From NCBI RefSeq assembly GCF_000949455.1, contig NZ_JXXK01000001.1, positions 62,001 to 126,000 of the forward strand: DNA of 64,000 nucleotides, in the 5' to 3' direction. Positions 1 to 8,444 of this stretch are shown here, in pieces. Numbering within the stretch: position 1 is the first letter of the stretch; each line of letters starts with the position of its first letter. The notes beneath the pieces were generated by a model. That model did not search any database and was not told the DNA's origin. It saw only the letters and a program-made list of their open reading frames with translations. The position numbers were made by a program, and so were the translations under genes. This stretch comes from Ruthenibacterium lactatiformans. GTDB lineage: Bacteria; Bacillota; Clostridia; Oscillospirales; Ruminococcaceae.

Positions 1-91
1 CCACTACCGCCGCGTCGTGTTCGCTGTTTCCCGGCCAGAGCGAGTCAGGCCGCTGTATATGATTTTTATAGAAAGCAGAAAAGGAGCCGCC

Positions 92-2542
92 ATGAAAGAT
101 ATCGTCATCTCCGGCGCCCGAGAGGGCAATTTGAAAAATATCTCTCTGCAGATACCACGGGAGAAGCTTGTGGTACTCACGGGCGTGTCCGGTTCAGGAA
201 AATCCACGTTGCTGATCGATGTACTGTTCAATGAATGCCAGCGGCAGTATCTGGAGGCGATGGACTTGCAGGGAATCCGAAAGCCTCAGGTGGAAAGCAT
301 CCGAGGCGTTTCTCCGGCCGTGTGCATCACGCAGCGCGGGGCGAATCGAAACCCACGTTCCACTGTGGGCACTGTCACGAACATTTATACGGAACTGCGC
401 ATGCTGTACGAAAAGCTGGCGGTACGCAATTGTCCGCATTGCGGAGCTGCCATTTGCGCGGCGGACTGCTTTGAAACCACGGAAAAGCGCGGCGGAGATT
501 TTTTTGTCTATATGGACTGCTGTGTATGCGGCAAACGCATGGATAAGCTGACGCGCACGCAGTTTTCCTATAACACCAAAGAAGGGGCATGTCCTGAATG
601 TCAGGGGCTTGGCCAGACACTCAAGGTGGACCGAACGGGGGCGGTGGATGAGCGGCGTTCTCTGGAGGATGGCGCTGTGCGTTTTTGGGCACAGAAATAC
701 GCTGAATACCAGACGGGTGCGTTTTATGCGGCTCTGCGGCATTATGGGCTCCCTGTACAGCCGGGGACGGCAGTCGAAGCATACAGCGATCTGCAAAAGG
801 CAGTGCTGTATGAGGGAACTTCCTGCTCTGCGCTGCAAGAAACGTTTCCGAATATAGCCGTGCCGAAAACTGTCGCGCAGGGCAGGTTTGAGGGCGTGGA
901 ACCGATGCTTTGGAGGCGTTTGCAGGAAAAGGGCGGCGACGCTAAGGGGATGGAGGGGTATTTCCTTCATACGCCGTGCCGCGCGTGCGGCGGCGAGCGG
1001 TTGAATCCTCTGAGCCGCGGCGCCGCTGTGCGGGACGTGCGTTTGCCACAGCTTTCTGCGCTTTCGCTGGATGAGCTTCGCAGGTGGCTTGAAAAGTTGG
1101 AGCAGGAGCTGCCTTCCGCGCATCAAAAACTGGTGGAGCCGTATTTGCTGGATCTGCAGACAAAGCTTCGGCGCTTGTCGGATGTTGGTTTGGGATATCT
1201 TTCGCTGGAGCGGCAGGCGGGAACACTTTCAGGCGGTGAAACGCAGCGCCTGCGGTTGGCCGCGGCGTTGGACTCGGACATCACGGGGATATTTTATATG
1301 CTGGACGAGCCGACGGTGGGCCTGCATCCGCAGGATACGCAGGGTATGATCGATGTTTTGAAACAGCTGCGTGACAACGGCAATACTGTACTGGTGATCG
1401 AGCATGACCCGGATGTAATGCGCGCTGCGGATCATATCATCGACATTGGGCCGGGTGCGGGCCGGCATGGCGGACAGGTTGTCGGCAGCGGCACGCTGGA
1501 AGAGCTGGCAGCGCAGCCTGATTCTGTCACGGGCGCCTGGTTGGCGAGGCATCGGCCGCAAAAGCGGACGCCTCGGGCGGGGGACGGCAGAAGGGTGAAG
1601 ATAAGGAACGCCTGCCTGCACAATCTGCAAAATGTGGATGCGGAATTTCCGATCCGCTGTCTTTCTGCGGTGACGGGGGTGTCCGGTTCCGGAAAGTCCT
1701 CGCTGGTATTCGGCGTGCTGGCGGACGAGAGGGAACAGCGTACACATGTTGCGGGGCTGGAACATTTCAGCCGTGTGGTGGTTATTGAACAAGAGGCGCT
1801 TGTCCGCATGCGCCGCTCCAATGTAGCGACCTATACAGGACTGTATTCTGATATCCGCAGCTTGTTCGCGGCAACGCCGCAGGCCAAAAAGCTGGGATTG
1901 GGAGCAGGGGCTTTTTCCTTTAATACAAAAGGGGGCCGATGTGAGACGTGCGAAGGCCTGGGCGTTGTTCCAAACAATTTGCTGTTTTTCGCGGATACGG
2001 AAATCACATGCCCGGTGTGCGGCGGCAGGCGCTTCGGCGAAAAGGTTTTGTCTGTCCGGTGGAACGGGAAAAATATTTCCGATATACTGTCGCTTTCCGT
2101 GGAAGAGGCGATGGAGATGTTTGCCGCAGAACGCAGGTTGGCGGCGCGGCTGCACACGTTGTGCGGTGCGGGGTTGGGCTATTTGGAGTTGGGGCAAACG
2201 CTCACGACATTGTCCGGCGGAGAAGGCCAGCGTCTGAAGCTGGCAAAGGAACTGATGGAGCAGGCACAGAACAATGTGTTGTATTTAATGGATGAGCCGA
2301 CCGTAGGCCTGCATCCGCTTGACGTTGAGCACTTTCTCGCGCTGCTGAACGGTATGGTGGAAGGCGGTGCTACGGTGATTGCAGTGGAGCACAATCAACA
2401 GGTGATCGCTGCGTCGGACTGGGTCGTTGAGCTGGGGCCCGGCGGCGGGGTGGACGGAGGACGGGCCGTGTTTTCGGGGACGCCTCAGGAACTGGCTGCC
2501 TGTACGGAGTCTGCAACAGGACGTTTTTTGGAAGGCTGGTAG
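92..2542 (+). CDS. Short UvrA-like excinuclease ATPase (UvrA paralogue)
   Basis: 816-residue member of the UvrA family, the tandem ABC ATPases that recognise DNA damage; related short paralogues (UvrA2 type) are also linked to drug tolerance. Walker A motifs GVSGSGKST (about residues 31-39) and GVSGSGKSS (about 529-537) are each followed by an LSGGE signature (about 378 and 707) and an LDEPTVGLHP or MDEPTVGLHP Walker B. Cysteine pairs CPHC, CPEC, CRACGG, CETCEGLG and CPVCGG fit the zinc modules. It is over 100 residues shorter than housekeeping UvrA (around 940), which suggests the accessory class. The start at 92 follows AAGGAG; upstream in-frame codons lack a ribosome site. Its role versus a housekeeping uvrA elsewhere is inference. 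Confidence 0.9.
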   Translation: MKDIVISGAREGNLKNISLQIPREKLVVLTGVSGSGKSTLLIDVLFNECQRQYLEAMDLQGIRKPQVESIRGVSPAVCITQRGANRNPRSTVGTVTNIYTELRMLYEKLAVRNCPHCGAAICAADCFETTEKRGGDFFVYMDCCVCGKRMDKLTRTQFSYNTKEGACPECQGLGQTLKVDRTGAVDERRSLEDGAVRFWAQKYAEYQTGAFYAALRHYGLPVQPGTAVEAYSDLQKAVLYEGTSCSALQETFPNIAVPKTVAQGRFEGVEPMLWRRLQEKGGDAKGMEGYFLHTPCRACGGERLNPLSRGAAVRDVRLPQLSALSLDELRRWLEKLEQELPSAHQKLVEPYLLDLQTKLRRLSDVGLGYLSLERQAGTLSGGETQRLRLAAALDSDITGIFYMLDEPTVGLHPQDTQGMIDVLKQLRDNGNTVLVIEHDPDVMRAADHIIDIGPGAGRHGGQVVGSGTLEELAAQPDSVTGAWLARHRPQKRTPRAGDGRRVKIRNACLHNLQNVDAEFPIRCLSAVTGVSGSGKSSLVFGVLADEREQRTHVAGLEHFSRVVVIEQEALVRMRRSNVATYTGLYSDIRSLFAATPQAKKLGLGAGAFSFNTKGGRCETCEGLGVVPNNLLFFADTEITCPVCGGRRFGEKVLSVRWNGKNISDILSLSVEEAMEMFAAERRLAARLHTLCGAGLGYLELGQTLTTLSGGEGQRLKLAKELMEQAQNNVLYLMDEPTVGLHPLDVEHFLALLNGMVEGGATVIAVEHNQQVIAASDWVVELGPGGGVDGGRAVFSGTPQELAACTESATGRFLEGW

Positions 2543-2556
2543 CCTTGAATAAGCTA

Positions 2557-2597
2557 AAACGAACGCTCCGGCGCGCATTGCCGGGGCGTTCGTTTTG
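2557..2597. terminator. Bidirectional terminator between convergent genes
   Basis: A 17-base stem (AAAACGAACGCTCCGGC pairing with GCCGGGGCGTTCGTTTT, one wobble pair) around a 7-base loop, with A- and T-runs at its two outer ends. It lies between the UvrA-like gene and the convergent ATPase 3' fragment and can serve both. Confidence 0.85.
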
Positions 2598-2645
2598 CAT
2601 CTCTTCAAATGTGTATATGGGAGTTTTGAAAATAGCGGCCTTTGT

Positions 2646-3437
2646 TCAAAGTGTGGTAAGCAGATATTGATAAGCCTTTTCCAAAAAAGTGAAATCGACC
2701 GCGTCAATATAATATTGCTCCAAAGCGTCATGGCATTCTTTGGCTTCCTTCTGAATGGAAGAAGCCTGTGCGAACAGCTCATCCACGGCGCGCTTATTGA
2801 AGTGCAGGCGCTTGCGGCGCAGCTTCAACCCTTCCTTGTTGCAGAAGCGTGTGCAGTGGATGGTGCGTTGGCCGGAAAACTGTATCGGATGATATGAGTT
2901 GCTGGTGACAAAGCAAAGACGCAGTGCGGGAATGAACAGATGCTCGATTTTTTCGTATGGGCTCATGGAACAATAACAGGTTACGATGTTGTGTCCTTTC
3001 TGCAGCGCCTCCTCCCGCAATGCGTAGAGCAATGTGCGGCTGGCGGCGCCGTATTCGTCATCCAGTACTACGATCGTGTCTGCAAGCTTTGCGATCGTAT
3101 TGCTGTAAAAAATTATCCCCTGTAAAGTTAATGCGCTTAACAGTCTGATTTCTTCGTGCGGAGCCTCTCCGGAGGAAGAAATGTAACGGCGGGAAAGTGT
3201 GCCTGCAAACGCGCGCGCCTTTGCGGTGTCCGTACAGGACAAAGCGACGCGCATGCTGTCCTGCAGCAGGCTGCCGGCAGCAGTGATATAACGTGTGGCG
3301 CGCTCGACCAATGCCGTGTTTTGCCGGAAGAGGCTGATGATCTCGCTTCGATGTGCTTGAAGTTTGTGACGGTCTACTGCACGGTACAGAGACACGATAT
3401 CCTCGAACGCGACAGGATATACAGGCTCCAGCACATG
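2646..3437 (-). pseudogene. P-loop ATPase gene, 3' part (interrupted by the 38-kb element)
   Basis: C-terminal 263 codons of an ATPase resembling the uncharacterised PRK06851-type P-loop proteins. The reading frame runs through the left attachment junction: the His codon at 3437-3435 is followed by Val-Leu-Glu-Pro (GTG at 3434). The missing N-terminal 94 codons, with the Walker A motif, lie at 41930-41649 on the same strand, and joining the two at the shared core gives Asp-Ala-Thr-Pro-Pro-His-Val-Leu-Glu-Pro in frame, about 356 residues in all. A GTG at 3434 could allow translation of this part alone, but it would lack the nucleotide-binding loop. The gene is therefore considered inactivated while the element is integrated. 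Confidence 0.85.
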
Positions 3438-3463
3438 CGGCGCAGTTCATAAACACACTTTTT
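3412..3463. other. Left attachment junction of the 38-kb element
   Basis: Chromosomal half-site to 3435, central TG at 3436-3437, element half-site 3438-3463 (CGGCGCAGTT then CATAAACACACTTTTT). The core TGCGGCG (3436-3442) is repeated directly at 41650-41656. The element arm is the inverted counterpart of 41624-41649, matching at 24 of 26 positions. This is the layout of an attL/attR pair made by a large serine integrase. Confidence 0.85.
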
Positions 3464-3563
3464 AAATGAGTGGAGGGTAAAGCGGCCGATGGGATGAGCG
3501 GCTCTGCAAATTTTGAACACGTTGATGCTGGAAGGCAAAACAGCCTTACATGCGATCAGGGAG

Positions 3564-3800
3564 CTAAATGAATGCAATGCTTTTTACCAGGTTAAAAACC
3601 GCATTGGTCAATGTGGTGTTTATTGCTTCAACGCCGGCGTTGCTTTTGCCGGCTGCAGACAGGTATACTTTGATTTTGGGTTCAGTGCCGGATGGCCTGA
3701 TTATCAATTTGTTTTGGCCTTTCAGGTGATACTCCAACACATCGGCACAAGGCAAACCGGTATTTTCCGCGCGGCAGCCGTCTTTTCCGTCGGGGGACTG
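3564..3800 (-). pseudogene. Phosphoglucomutase/phosphomannomutase 3' remnant
   Basis: The frame ending at 3564 carries TGLP.ADVLEY, then the signature RPSGTEPKIKVYLSA, the phosphate-binding loop near the C-terminus of alpha-D-phosphohexomutases. About 75-80 residues are recognisable; the phosphoserine and metal-binding domains (over 450 residues) are absent and the similarity fades upstream of about 3800, before the trkA terminator. No start or ribosome site precedes it. It lies about 100 bases inside the left border of the element and is best read as a decayed remnant. Confidence 0.75.
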
Positions 3801-3882
3801 CGTTATCGATGCCCGCGGCCGTACCGGCTGGAGGTGAAACGGTTATGGCTACGCGGGCGGGTTGTGAGATAGGGGAAACGCC

Positions 3883-3921
3883 AAACAGCGCAGGGTGTGA
3901 CAAGTATACCCTGCGCTGTTT
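3883..3921 (-). terminator. Terminator of the DUF368-trkH-trkA operon
   Basis: Stem AAACAGCGCAGGGT pairing with ACCCTGCGCTGTTT around a short loop, 17 bases past the trkA stop on the minus strand. Confidence 0.75.
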
Positions 3922-3937
3922 TCTGATGCTGTTTTCA

Positions 3938-4606
3938 TCAAACCAGATGCTCTTCAAACCGCTGTATGCTTTCGTTTTTACCGACCACGACGATGATATC
4001 ATCCACCGCAAAAACATGAGCGGGATTGATGTCAGTCATCGTCTGTTCGCCGCGCTCAATGGCTATGATGTTTAACCCGAATTTGCGGCGCAGATCGGCC
4101 TCCTGTACGCTGCGGCCAACGAGCTTTTGCGTGATGCGTATCTCCGATATCTCAATATTGCTGTTGAGAGATATATAATCCAGCACGCTGCTGGAAAGCA
4201 GGCGCTTGGCAAGGCGCAGCGCCATGTCGCGCTCAGGGTAGATGACCTCCGCGCCGATTTTTTCCAGTACCGCGCCCTGATCTTCGCTGATCGCTTTGGC
4301 GATGACATTGGGCACGCCCAGACTTACGACATTGAGCGTGGTGAGGATGCTGGTGTCGATTTTTTCACCGATACATACGACGACGGTGTCGCAGTTTTGA
4401 ATGCCGGCTTCCTCCAGCGTCTCGCGGCCCAGATCGTGCGCGACAAATGCGTGTTCGGTGTATTGGCGCAGCTCGCGCACCTTTGCCTCGCTGCTGTCGA
4501 TGATCATTACGTCTTTGCCAGCGGCAGCCAGGCTTTTGGCCAGCGCCGTGCCGAAGCGTCCCAACCCGATGATGCCGTAGGACGCGGAATCCTTATTTTT
4601 TGCCAT
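3938..4606 (-). CDS. trkA: TrkA/KtrA-type potassium channel regulatory subunit
   Basis: 222-residue cytosolic RCK protein that gates the TrkH/KtrB potassium pore in response to nucleotides. The N-terminal Rossmann fold shows GLGRFG (residues 14-19) with the acidic end of strand 2 (IIDSSE), giving an RCK_N domain to about residue 135; an RCK_C domain follows. The length equals the KtrA class. The start at 4606 follows ATAAGGAGAAAAGC; a codon at 4624 is in frame but overlaps trkH and lacks a ribosome site. It lies 10 bases downstream of trkH, so the two subunits are made from one transcript. Confidence 0.93.
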   Translation of the reverse strand: MAKNKDSASYGIIGLGRFGTALAKSLAAAGKDVMIIDSSEAKVRELRQYTEHAFVAHDLGRETLEEAGIQNCDTVVVCIGEKIDTSILTTLNVVSLGVPNVIAKAISEDQGAVLEKIGAEVIYPERDMALRLAKRLLSSSVLDYISLNSNIEISEIRITQKLVGRSVQEADLRRKFGLNIIAIERGEQTMTDINPAHVFAVDDIIVVVGKNESIQRFEEHLV

Positions 4607-4616
4607 GCTTTTCTCC

Positions 4617-5909
4617 TTATCCAATGGTGATGGTTTCTTCTGAATACCAGACGTGCTGCTCCGTTCGGAAGGCCCAAAGCGAGGCCACAGTCAACGGGCC
4701 GATACGTCCGGTGTACATGATCAATATGACGATCAGTTTGCTGGCGGGCTGGAGCTGCGGCGTAATGCCTGTGGACAGGCCCACCGTACCGAAAGCGGAT
4801 GTCGCTTCAAATAAGAGCTGCAGAAATGTGAGGTCTGGCTCCAGAAGACACAGGATGAACGTGCCGCCGCATACGACGAACGCAGACAGCAGCGTGACGA
4901 TAAAAGCTTTTTGGACGACTTCTCCGGCCACAGTGCGCCGGAACGCCGTGGGCATCCGCCCGGTAGCCGCGCTGCGCGTCGCCTGCAGAAGAGCGAACAG
5001 CGTAGTGGTTTTTATGCCGCCTCCGGTGGAGCCGGGCGACGCGCCTACGAACATGAGAAGGATCAAAACAAACAGGCCGGCGTCAGTGAACGAACCGATC
5101 GGATAGGTGGAAAAACCGGCCGTTCTGGCCGAAACGCTCTGAAAGAATGCGCCCAGCCATGTGACGTTTTCCGTCGCTTTCAAAAGCAGCGTGCCCAGAA
5201 GGATCAATACCGCGCTCATCACGATGACGACTTTGGAGTGCAGAGCCAGCGCGCGGAACGAACGCTTTTTTAAGATGTCGAGGATAACCAGAAAACCCAA
5301 TCCGCCGAAAATGATCAGCCCAGCGGTGGTTAAGTTGAGCAGTAAATTGTTCTGATAAGGGATCAGATTTTGCAGCCCGCCGAGAATGTCAAAGCCGGAG
5401 TTGTTGAACGCGGCAATGGAATGAAATATGCTGATGCCTATGGCTTCCACCGGAGGATGATCCTGTACGAAAACCAGAAAGCTCAACAGCGCGCCCGCAC
5501 CCTCGAAGCACAGTGTCATGAGCAGAATGGATTTGACAAGCCGTACGATGCCTTTTCCGTTTTCCATATTCATGGCTTCACGCACCAGTAAACGGCTTTT
5601 GAAACCTACGCGTTTGCCTGCTACCAGAATGAAACCGACGCCTACAGAAGTAACGCCCAGACCGCCGACCTGGATGAGCAGCGCAACGATTGTACGCCCG
5701 AACACGGTGAAATGATCCGCCGTGTCGATGGCGATGAGCCCTGTAACACAGACCGCGCTGGTGGAAGTGAACAGTGCATCAATGGGGGTGACCTGCGCGC
5801 CGTCTCGAACAGATACAGGAAGCATCAGCAATGCGGCTCCGGCGAGGATCACCAGCGCGAAACCTGCGGCAATCAGGCGGCCCGGAGGCTGCCTTTTGAT
5901 GAAATTCAT
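4617..5909 (-). CDS. trkH: TrkH/KtrB-type potassium uptake pore subunit
   Basis: 430-residue integral membrane protein, the K+-translocating subunit of a Trk/Ktr system. The four pore repeats are visible: TSTSAVCVTGL (about 49-59), FNNSGFD, SARTAGFS and SAFGTVGLSTG, each with the selectivity glycine. The length matches KtrB rather than the longer proteobacterial TrkH. It follows the DUF368 gene by about 50 bases and precedes trkA by 10. Expression is expected from the promoter at 6910-6939. A KdpD/KdpE-like pair that could sense potassium lies 26 kb away in the same element. Confidence 0.93.
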   Translation of the reverse strand: MNFIKRQPPGRLIAAGFALVILAGAALLMLPVSVRDGAQVTPIDALFTSTSAVCVTGLIAIDTADHFTVFGRTIVALLIQVGGLGVTSVGVGFILVAGKRVGFKSRLLVREAMNMENGKGIVRLVKSILLMTLCFEGAGALLSFLVFVQDHPPVEAIGISIFHSIAAFNNSGFDILGGLQNLIPYQNNLLLNLTTAGLIIFGGLGFLVILDILKKRSFRALALHSKVVIVMSAVLILLGTLLLKATENVTWLGAFFQSVSARTAGFSTYPIGSFTDAGLFVLILLMFVGASPGSTGGGIKTTTLFALLQATRSAATGRMPTAFRRTVAGEVVQKAFIVTLLSAFVVCGGTFILCLLEPDLTFLQLLFEATSAFGTVGLSTGITPQLQPASKLIVILIMYTGRIGPLTVASLWAFRTEQHVWYSEETITIG

Positions 5910-5961
5910 TTATTTGACCTTGCTTTCACAAAATATTTTACGGAATGTTTTGCGGAAATGA

Positions 5962-6765
5962 TCACGCCTCCTGTGAGGAGAGCAGCCAGATCGCTCCGCC
6001 GCCCAAGGCAAGTGAAAAAAGGCACATAAGCCATTGCGGGACGGAAACAGGGAAGCCGGGAAACAATTCCGGCAGAGAACCCAGCACAAAGCCTAAAATC
6101 AGCAGATAGGTTTGCTGCGGATGCTTTTCCATGGCGCGTTCCAGCAGCTTAGTCGTTAGTATAATCCCCAAAAGCACGCCCGCACCAAGAGGGAGCAGAT
6201 AGGGCAGATAAAGGCGGCTGATGGATTGGATGACTGTATTGTACATGTCCATCATGAGAAGAAGATAAGATACGCTGATGCCCGGAAGAACAAGTGCAAC
6301 AGCCGCGACCAGGCCGGCGCAGATCAAAAACAGCGCGCCGGGATTTTCCGCTCCGGAGGCGTCTGCTGCTGGCAGAATGGAAAATAATGCAACGGCGCTG
6401 AAACCGACCACGAGAAACACGGGGAGCCGCCAGGAGACGCTGTGTATCTGTGCTTTTTTCAGCATCATCGGCGTGCTTCCCGCCACCGCGCCGATGAAAA
6501 ACCAGCGGAGCACGAGAGGATAACGCTGCAGCAGGTAAAGCAGCGGATTGGCGAACAGCAGCATCCCGGCACCGCCTCCCAGAGCAAATAGAAGCAGAAA
6601 CAAGGCATTCCTTTTTTTACAGGCAAAAAAGGAACTCACCGAAGTGATGAGTTTGTCGTATATACCCAGGATCATTGCCATGGAACCGCCGCTTACGCCG
6701 GGCACAAGCATCGTGCCCCCCACACACAGCCCTTTCAAAAATATTTTCAACCAGTTTTCTTTCAT
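5962..6765 (-). CDS. DUF368 membrane protein (PopT-like undecaprenyl-phosphate translocase candidate)
   Basis: 267-residue polytopic membrane protein. The N-terminus KGLCVGGTMLVPGVSGGSMA, with its PGVSGG motif, is the hallmark of DUF368, and a second copy of the motif is seen as LPGISVSYLLL near residue 160, consistent with an inverted internal repeat. Family members in Vibrio cholerae and Staphylococcus aureus (PopT) have been implicated in recycling undecaprenyl phosphate across the membrane; transfer of that role here is inference. First gene of the operon with trkH and trkA; ribosome site AAGGAGG before ATG 6765. Confidence 0.88.
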   Translation of the reverse strand: MKENWLKIFLKGLCVGGTMLVPGVSGGSMAMILGIYDKLITSVSSFFACKKRNALFLLLFALGGGAGMLLFANPLLYLLQRYPLVLRWFFIGAVAGSTPMMLKKAQIHSVSWRLPVFLVVGFSAVALFSILPAADASGAENPGALFLICAGLVAAVALVLPGISVSYLLLMMDMYNTVIQSISRLYLPYLLPLGAGVLLGIILTTKLLERAMEKHPQQTYLLILGFVLGSLPELFPGFPVSVPQWLMCLFSLALGGGAIWLLSSQEA

Positions 6766-6796
6766 AAGCCTCCTTGTTTTCAGCGGTTCCAGTTTG

Positions 6797-6888
6797 GAAA
6801 AGGCACAGCCGGCGCCTCACAGGCGCGGGCCATGCCCTTTTCAGTGTCCGCCCTTTAAGGGAAAGATTTCCCTGAAAGTCGGCGGACG
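6797..6888 (-). other. Two large hairpins in the leader of the DUF368-trkHA operon
   Basis: Between the predicted start near 6903 and ATG 6765, the transcript can form a stem closing GTCCGCC with GGCGGAC (6847-6888, inner AGGGAAA/TTTCCCT) and a longer GC-rich stem (6797-6842, inner GGCGCC). No poly-U run follows, so these are not simple terminators. I do not recognise a ydaO-type c-di-AMP riboswitch or another named class in it. Confidence 0.5.
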
Positions 6889-6909
6889 GAAAATCCGCGA
6901 ATTGCAGAC

Positions 6910-6939
6910 AGTATAGCGAACCTCTTTATGCAATGTCAA
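6910..6939 (-). promoter_or_regulatory. Sigma-A-type promoter of the DUF368-trkHA operon
   Basis: On the minus strand TTGACA (6939-6934), an 18-base spacer, then TATACT (6915-6910). Predicted start near 6903, giving a leader of about 137 bases. It diverges from the adh promoter. Confidence 0.75.
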
Positions 6940-7013
6940 TGAAGATAGGCTTTTTTTAACGAAGCCTTTACGAGGATCATTTTTGAAGAAAGTATCGAAG
7001 CATTTACCCGTGA

Positions 7014-7042
7014 TTGAACCCCAACGTTTCAAATGGTATGAT
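7014..7042 (+). promoter_or_regulatory. Promoter of the alcohol dehydrogenase gene
   Basis: TTGAAC (7014-7019), 17-base spacer, TATGAT (7037-7042); start expected near 7049, 52 bases before ATG 7101, which has AGGAGG at 7085-7090. Confidence 0.7.
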
Positions 7043-7100
7043 ATTGGTAATACAGTAATAGGACGCGTGGCGTCGGGACATCTCAGGAGGTATTGCAATT

Positions 7101-8132
7101 ATGCTGGCCTATACTTATGTGGAACGCGGAAAATTCGAATTGCAGGAAAAACAAAAGCCTGCCTTGCAGGATGACCGGGATGCGATTATCAGGGTAACGC
7201 TGGCCAGCATCTGCACCAGCGATCTGCACATTAAGCATGGCTCGGTGCCGCGCGCTGTGCCGGGCGTTACCGTTGGGCACGAAATGGTGGGCGTGGTGGA
7301 GGCTGTGGGGCCGGCAGTAGCGGCTGTAAAGCCTGGAGACAGAGTGGCGGTAAATGTAGAGACGTTTTGCGGCGAATGCTTTTTTTGCAAGCATGGCTAT
7401 GTAAACAACTGCACTGATCCGAACGGCGGGTGGGCGCTGGGCTGCCGCATCGACGGGGGACAGGCGGAGTATGTCCGGGTGCCGTATGCCGATCAGGGGT
7501 TGAACAGGATTCCGGCCAATGTCAGCGACCGCCAGGCTCTTTTGGTGGGCGACGTGCTGGCCACGGGTTTTTGGGCGGTACGCATTTCTGAAATCGGCCC
7601 GGAGGATACCGTGCTCATTATCGGCGCCGGGCCGACAGGCATCTGTACGCTGTTGTGCGCACTGTTGAAAAGGCCTGCCCGTGTTATTGTCTGTGAAAAG
7701 GACGCGGCGCGCCTGCGCTTTGTACGGGAGCATTATCCGGAGGTCCTGACGGTGGAACCGGTTCATGCGCTTGAATTTGTACGGGCCAACAGCAGCCACG
7801 GCGGTGCGGATGTGGTGCTGGAGGCAGCGGGCGCGGAGGAGACATTCCGTCTGGCCTGGAAGTGCGCGCGCCCAAACGCCGTGGTCACCATCGTTGCGCT
7901 GTATAATGGCAGCCAGATACTGCCGCTGCCGGAAATGTACGGCAAAAATCTGACATTTAAAACGGGCGGTGTGGATGGCTGTGACTGCGGAGAGATCCTG
8001 GAGCTTGTTTCGCAGGGCAAGCTGGACACCGAGCCGCTGATCACGCATACCTATCCGCTTAAGGAAATCGCCGCAGCTTATGATTTGTTCGAGAACCGGC
8101 GCGACGGTGTGATGAAAGTGGCGATCGAGTAG
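7101..8132 (+). CDS. Zinc-dependent alcohol dehydrogenase (MDR family)
   Basis: 343-residue medium-chain dehydrogenase that oxidises an alcohol or polyol with NAD(P). The catalytic zinc site is visible as Cys38 (CTSD) and His60-Glu61 (GHEMVG). A structural zinc lobe is present (Cys90, 93, 96, 104 in FCGECFFCKHGYVNNC). The Rossmann motif GAGPTG lies near residue 174. The closest look is to bacterial threonine/isopropanol-dehydrogenase-type enzymes; the substrate cannot be read from sequence. It has its own promoter and terminator and so is monocistronic, next to the ROK-like regulator gene. Confidence 0.88.
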   Translation: MLAYTYVERGKFELQEKQKPALQDDRDAIIRVTLASICTSDLHIKHGSVPRAVPGVTVGHEMVGVVEAVGPAVAAVKPGDRVAVNVETFCGECFFCKHGYVNNCTDPNGGWALGCRIDGGQAEYVRVPYADQGLNRIPANVSDRQALLVGDVLATGFWAVRISEIGPEDTVLIIGAGPTGICTLLCALLKRPARVIVCEKDAARLRFVREHYPEVLTVEPVHALEFVRANSSHGGADVVLEAAGAEETFRLAWKCARPNAVVTIVALYNGSQILPLPEMYGKNLTFKTGGVDGCDCGEILELVSQGKLDTEPLITHTYPLKEIAAAYDLFENRRDGVMKVAIE

Positions 8133-8156
8133 TTTTTCAGGACATGAGGGCAATGG

Positions 8157-8194
8157 AACAGCCGGGGTGCAGTTTGAACTGTACCCGGCTGTTT
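8157..8194 (+). terminator. Terminator after the alcohol dehydrogenase
   Basis: Stem AACAGCCGGGGTGCAGTT with AACTGTACCCGGCTGTT, followed by TTTTGCTTT. Confidence 0.85.
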
Positions 8195-8305
8195 TGCTTT
8201 ATAAAACGAAATGGCTGGAAAAATTGAGATTTTATAGTATTGCACAAAAAACGCATTGGGATTTCTGTCAAAAAAGAGAAAAAACAATGCACTGAAAACT
8301 TCTCC

Positions 8306-8386
8306 TTGCATACCAGAAGGTGCGGCGATATAATAAAGCTACAATTATTTCGAACTCCGAAATAACGGATTCGGAATCCGAAATAA
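8306..8386 (+). promoter_or_regulatory. Promoter with repeated operator before the ROK-like regulator
   Basis: TTGCAT (8306-8311), 17-base spacer, TATAAT (8329-8334). Immediately downstream, TTATTTCG (8345-8352) faces CCGAAATAA (8357-8365), CGGATTCGGAATCCG (8366-8380) is a perfect dyad, and TCCGAAATAA recurs at 8356 and 8377, 21 bases apart. The TTATTT/AAATAA half-sites resemble NagC/XylR-type ROK operators. The position just after the start site suggests autorepression. Confidence 0.7.
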
Positions 8387-8444
8387 TAGGTGGCGGGAGA
8401 CGTCCCGCTGCTCAGAATGCCATTGCAATGGGAGAATTTGAAAC

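Noticed and set aside
6797..6888. c-di-AMP (ydaO) riboswitch before the potassium operon
   Set aside because: Context fits, but I could not find the conserved core sequences; only generic hairpins are visible.
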